A stretch of 64,000 bases of DNA from Caldifarciminota bacterium (GTDB taxonomy: Bacteria; Hydrothermota; UBA3073; NMUJ01): positions 62,001-126,000 of the forward strand of contig JAGGUB010000044.1 of the NCBI GenBank assembly GCA_021158725.1, read 5' to 3'. A program made the position numbers and the translations under genes. Under the pieces are notes generated by a model, which had not been told where the DNA came from, ran no database searches, and saw only the letters and a list, made by a program, of their open reading frames with translations. Shown here one piece after another: positions 60,881 through 64,000 of this stretch. The first letter of the stretch is position 1. Each line of letters begins with the position of its first letter.

Positions 60881-62887
60881 ATGTATCTCACTTACGTAAG
60901 TGTAGGGGTGGCGATATTTGTGATCCTCGTGTTGGTGTGGCGTATCGTGCGTATGCCGGCGGGTGAGTTGGAGATGGAGATATCAAATACTATAAAGAGG
61001 GGTGCACGTAGGTTTTTGATAAGTGAGTACTCATGGGCAGCACCTGTTATATTGGTGGTGGCATGTGGGTTAGCTATAAGTGGTAAATGGACGGATGTTA
61101 ACTACAAGACGGCGATCTCGTTTGTTATAGGGGCTATGTTTTCTGCGGTTTCGGGTTATGTGGCGATGATGGTGGCAACGTCATCGAATGCGAAGACGAC
61201 AGAAGCTGCTAAGAAAGGGCTAACTGCTGCGTTTAGGGTATCATTTACTGGTGGGGCAACTACTGGGCTATTTATTACGGGGTTGGGGTTGTTTGGATTA
61301 TCTATCGTATTTAGGGTATTTAAGGGAGATCCTGTCGCTATAAATGGATATGCGATGGGCGCATCGTTGATGGCACTATTTGCACGTGCGGGTGGCGGTA
61401 TTTACACAAAGGGTGCAGATATGGCGGCAGATCTCGTAGGTAAGGTGGAGGAAAACATACCGGAAGATGATCCACGCAATCCGGCTACTATTGCAGATAA
61501 TGTGGGTGATAATGTAGGTGATATAGCGGGGTTGGGTGCGGATCTACTCGAATCATACGTTGAATCATTGATCGCTATGATAGCTATAGCGGTGAACATT
61601 GGTGTGCTCACACGTAAGTTGAATGAATTTGCATTTTATCTGGCAGGATGTGGATTATTAGCTGCAACTGTGGGTGTGATATGGGTGAGGTTCCTATCAA
61701 AAGGTGATCCAGAAAGGGCACTTAATTCTGGTGTATATTTGAGTACTATACTTATGATCATCGGTACATATGTGATAGTGTATAGGTTAGGACTAAATAT
61801 TGGTTATTTCTGGTGTGTCATAGTAGGGCTTATGGTCGGTATAGTGATAGGGTGGGTAAGTCAGTACTTCACATCGTATAGGTATGCACCTACGAAGAGG
61901 CTTGCAGCGATTGCAAGAGATGGGCCCGGTGTTGTAGTGATTAGTGGGCTCGGACTTGGTATGTTGAGCACATTTATACCGGCAATCATTATAGGTGTAG
62001 GTATACTTATCAGCTATAAATTGGTGGGACCATATGGGGTGGCACTCGCATCGTTTGGTATGCTTTCCACATTGGGTATCACGTTGGCAGTTGATTCCTA
62101 TGGGCCGGTAGCTGATAATGCAGGCGGTATAGCGCAGATGGCACATCTACCAGCGAGTGTGAGAGATGTTACAGATAGGTTGGATGCTGTGGGTAACACT
62201 ACTGCTGCTGTAGGGAAGGGGTTTGCAATTGGGTCGGCTGCATTTGCTGCGTTGGGGTTGATATCTGCGTATTTTGTGGCTATCAATAAGTTTGCGGTTA
62301 CTCCCGTGAAGCTATCGTTGCTCGATCCACGGTTGATAGCGGGGCTTATATTTGGTGGGATGATGCCATACTTCTATGGAGCGCTACTCATAAAAGGGGT
62401 AGGTCGTATAGCTGCTAAGATAGTGGATGAGTCGCGACGCCAGTTTCGTGAGAACCCGGATATACTCAAGGGTAAGGCGAAACCTCAATATGAACGGGTT
62501 ATCGGTATAGCTGCAGGGGGTGCACTCAGGAGTATGATGTTACCTGCTGTTTTGGCGATTGTTTTCCCTGTGACTATAGGGTTCGTATTTGGGCCAGTGG
62601 CGTTGGCGGGATTCTTAGTGGGTGCACTTATTACAGGGTTGCAGGTGGGGGTACAGATGGCGAATTCAGGTGCTGCAATGGATAATGCTAAAAAGTATAT
62701 CGAGTTGGGTAACTTCGGGGGTAAGGGATCTGATGCACATAAGGCTTCAGTTATAGGTGATACTGTGGGGGATCCATTAAAAGATACAGTGGGACCGTCG
62801 ATCAATATCTTGATAAAATTGATGGCTGTTATATCTTTAGTGATAGCACCTATATTGGTGAGGGCGGGGCATAGCGCAGGCTGGTAG
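60881..62887 (+). CDS. hppA: K+-dependent membrane pyrophosphatase (H+ or Na+ pump)
   Basis: This 668-residue ion pump of about 16 membrane spans hydrolyses pyrophosphate. The active-site loops are GGGIYTKGADMAADLVGKVE, DNVGDNVGDIAGLGADLLES and SDAHKASVIGDTVGDPLKDTVGPS. The GNTTAAVGKG motif has alanine A442 where K+-independent enzymes carry lysine, so it should need K+. Whether it moves Na+ or H+ cannot be decided here. The last seven codons (AGHSAGW and stop) lie inside the tRNA-Pro gene, so the reading frame ends in the tRNA D-loop. Confidence 0.96.
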   Translation: MYLTYVSVGVAIFVILVLVWRIVRMPAGELEMEISNTIKRGARRFLISEYSWAAPVILVVACGLAISGKWTDVNYKTAISFVIGAMFSAVSGYVAMMVATSSNAKTTEAAKKGLTAAFRVSFTGGATTGLFITGLGLFGLSIVFRVFKGDPVAINGYAMGASLMALFARAGGGIYTKGADMAADLVGKVEENIPEDDPRNPATIADNVGDNVGDIAGLGADLLESYVESLIAMIAIAVNIGVLTRKLNEFAFYLAGCGLLAATVGVIWVRFLSKGDPERALNSGVYLSTILMIIGTYVIVYRLGLNIGYFWCVIVGLMVGIVIGWVSQYFTSYRYAPTKRLAAIARDGPGVVVISGLGLGMLSTFIPAIIIGVGILISYKLVGPYGVALASFGMLSTLGITLAVDSYGPVADNAGGIAQMAHLPASVRDVTDRLDAVGNTTAAVGKGFAIGSAAFAALGLISAYFVAINKFAVTPVKLSLLDPRLIAGLIFGGMMPYFYGALLIKGVGRIAAKIVDESRRQFRENPDILKGKAKPQYERVIGIAAGGALRSMMLPAVLAIVFPVTIGFVFGPVALAGFLVGALITGLQVGVQMANSGAAMDNAKKYIELGNFGGKGSDAHKASVIGDTVGDPLKDTVGPSINILIKLMAVISLVIAPILVRAGHSAGW

Positions 62888-62938
62888 CGCGCTTGGTTCG
62901 GGACCAAGAGGTCGCCGGTTCAAGTCCGGCTGCCCCGA
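62865..62938 (+). tRNA. trnP: tRNA-Pro (CGG anticodon), overlapping hppA
   Basis: The 74-nt cloverleaf has acceptor CGGGGCA/TGCCCCG, D-arm AGCGCAGGCTGGTAGCGC, anticodon stem CTTGG/CCAAG around TTCGGGA (anticodon CGG) and T-arm GCCGG-TTCAAGT-CCGGC. The discriminator is A, and CCA is not encoded. The first 23 nt are also the end of hppA on the same strand. The DUF59 gene begins 6 nt after its 3' base. Confidence 0.97.
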
Positions 62939-62944
62939 TTAGAA

Positions 62945-63250
62945 ATGAAGGAAAAGGAAAAAGAAAAGGTGGTGGAGGTTTTGAAGCAGGTGATGGATCC
63001 AGAAATTGGTATCAATGTATGGGATTTGGGACTAATCTATGGTGTAGAAGTGGATGAAGCTAACCGTGTCAATATAAAGATGACGCTCACAGTGCCGGGA
63101 TGTCCGTTAGCTGCTTACATTGTGCAGACGGTAAAGCTTAAGCTACAGGAAGCGGGTTTCCATGATGTGGATGTAGAGCTTGTATGGGAGCCACGGTGGA
63201 CACCGGAGAGGATGTCGGATAAGGCGAAAGAGATGTTGGGGTGGAAATAA
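62945..63250 (+). CDS. DUF59/MIP18-family Fe-S assembly protein (SufT/PaaD-like)
   Basis: The 101-residue protein is the MIP18 fold: VLKQVMDPEIGINVWDLGLIYGVEVDE near the N terminus and the conserved cysteine in LTVPGCPLAAYIVQTVKLKL. Relatives help mature Fe-S proteins (SufT, Cia2) or act in phenylacetate degradation (PaaD); no paa genes are present, so Fe-S assembly is the better guess. Its ATG is 6 nt from the tRNA-Pro 3' end with no separate Shine-Dalgarno. Its stop abuts the convergent glmS stop. Confidence 0.9.
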   Translation: MKEKEKEKVVEVLKQVMDPEIGINVWDLGLIYGVEVDEANRVNIKMTLTVPGCPLAAYIVQTVKLKLQEAGFHDVDVELVWEPRWTPERMSDKAKEMLGWK

Positions 63251-64000
63251 TCACTCCACGGTTACGCTTTTGGCCAAATTTCTGGGTTTATCGACATCAA
63301 GGCCACGCATGACAGCTATGTGATACGCGAGCAATTGTAACGGTAAGGCTACAAGTAAGGGTGTGAGTGATTCATCGATCTCGGGGATGTAGAAGATATC
63401 GTCAACCAGTGATGCCATTTTGGTGTCACCCTCAGTAGCTATACCTATGACTTTACCTTTGCGGGATTTTACCTCTTCGATGTTGGCGCACATCTTATCG
63501 TAAACGCGAGTGTAGGGGTTTATAACAACTACGGGCATATTTTCGTCTACTAAGGCAAGTGGACCGTGCTTCATCTCACCTGCAGGGTAGCCGATTGCGT
63601 GGATGTAGGAGATTTCCTTCAATTTGAGTGCACCTTCGAGTGCAGATGGGTAGTTGATCCAGCGGCCAAGGAACATGAAGTTGTTGTACTTCATATATTT
63701 AGTAGCTATGTTGACGATGTCGGTTGAGTGATCCAATATGCGGGCCATTTTGGATGGAACAGTTTCGAGCGACTCAAGTATGTGGTGGGTGGCGGGTTTG
63801 TCGAATCCTCTCAGATCCTTCAGATAAAGTGCAAATAGATATAGGAGGAGCAGTTGTGCGGTGTAAGCTTTTGTGGAAGCTACACCTATTTCAGGGCCCG
63901 CATTTATGTATAGGACGTGGGTGGATTCACGAGCAATCGAGCTTTCGGGTACGTTTACGAGGCTCAACACAGGTAGGTGGGCGAGTTTTGCTTCCCTGAT
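63251..64000 (-). CDS. glmS: Glucosamine-6-phosphate synthase, C-terminal part (cut by the window edge)
   Basis: GlmS makes glucosamine-6-phosphate from fructose-6-phosphate and glutamine for peptidoglycan and LPS. Only the last ~249 codons are inside. They cover the end of the first SIS domain (IREAK ... ESSIARESTHVLYINAGPEIGVASTKAYTAQL) and the second SIS domain with FLGRWINYPSALEGALKLKEISYIHA and GEMKHGPLALVD. The C-terminal DKPRNLAKSVTVE is the family end. The frame stays open to base 64000, so the N-terminal glutaminase lies outside. The last codons abut the DUF59 gene. Confidence 0.97.
   Translation of the reverse strand: MREAKLAHLPVLSLVNVPESSIARESTHVLYINAGPEIGVASTKAYTAQLLLLYLFALYLKDLRGFDKPATHHILESLETVPSKMARILDHSTDIVNIATKYMKYNNFMFLGRWINYPSALEGALKLKEISYIHAIGYPAGEMKHGPLALVDENMPVVVINPYTRVYDKMCANIEEVKSRKGKVIGIATEGDTKMASLVDDIFYIPEIDESLTPLLVALPLQLLAYHIAVMRGLDVDKPRNLAKSVTVE

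Overview
The window is a gene-dense bacterial chromosome segment that probably contains the replication origin. dnaA (58.3 kb) is followed by dnaN, and at least seven DnaA-box-like 9-mers flank dnaA. The host looks like an uncultured diderm bacterium. LptF/LptG, a TolC-MacA-MacB efflux set, a periplasmic PpiD/SurA-like chaperone and an N-acetylmuramoyl-alanine amidase all imply an outer membrane and peptidoglycan. A Mre11/Rad50-type SbcCD pair, archease, a K+-dependent membrane pyrophosphatase and a Tricorn-like protease would suit a thermophilic candidate-phylum lineage (WOR-3/Hydrothermae/FCB-like). That placement is inference; no 16S gene is present. I found no insertion sequences, prophage, CRISPR array or restriction system.

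Layout. 0-2 kb: M16 peptidase and polyprenol-phosphate glycosyltransferase. 2-4.7 kb: a minimal ATP-dependent ligase domain, purD and a DUF72 protein. 4.7-8.3 kb: sbcC/sbcD. 8.4-13.3 kb: archease, then a minus-strand operon (secreted beta-helix protein, SPFH protein, rRNA m5C methyltransferase, BadF-type sugar kinase). 13.4-15.3 kb: recA, a conserved unknown and a truncated cutA remnant. 15.3-25 kb: an ECF sigma/anti-sigma/secreted-protein operon converging on a tolC-macA-macB-Tricorn-protease operon. 25-31.9 kb: galT, a QueG-like Fe-S protein, dinG-type helicase, lepB, a solitary 5S rRNA gene, tsaB, a PflX-like radical SAM enzyme and mazG. 31.9-38.1 kb: rpmG, tRNA-Trp, secE, nusG, rplK, rplA, rplJ, a PpiD-like chaperone, lptF and lptG. 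38.2-43.6 kb: nadK, a PSP1 protein, class III aminotransferase, degenerate ABC ATPase, smpB, amidase and murI. 43.6-49.9 kb: pth, rplY, tRNA-Leu, pgk, M24 peptidase, Trbp111-like protein, solute-binding protein and ispG. 50-58.1 kb: ligA, an ACT-domain unknown, a spermidine-synthase-like membrane protein, mgtE and gpsA. 58.3-64 kb: dnaA, dnaN, hppA, tRNA-Pro, a DUF59 protein and partial glmS.

Two regulatory patterns stand out. First, many operons start with TTGAC(N)-15/16 nt-TATTTT-like promoters. Their -10 element lies only 5-7 nt before the first start codon, which predicts leaderless mRNAs. The same element sits 5 nt before the 5S rRNA 5' end, which calibrates the start site. Second, the ECF sigma operon and the tolC-macAB-protease operon share a different promoter-like sequence, CAACTTTTTA ... 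ACGTCT. This suggests one envelope-stress regulon.

Genes are tightly packed. Start and stop codons overlap by 1-8 nt in many places. Most convergent pairs abut or overlap tail to tail, and only one clear terminator hairpin was seen. The end of hppA runs into the tRNA-Pro gene.
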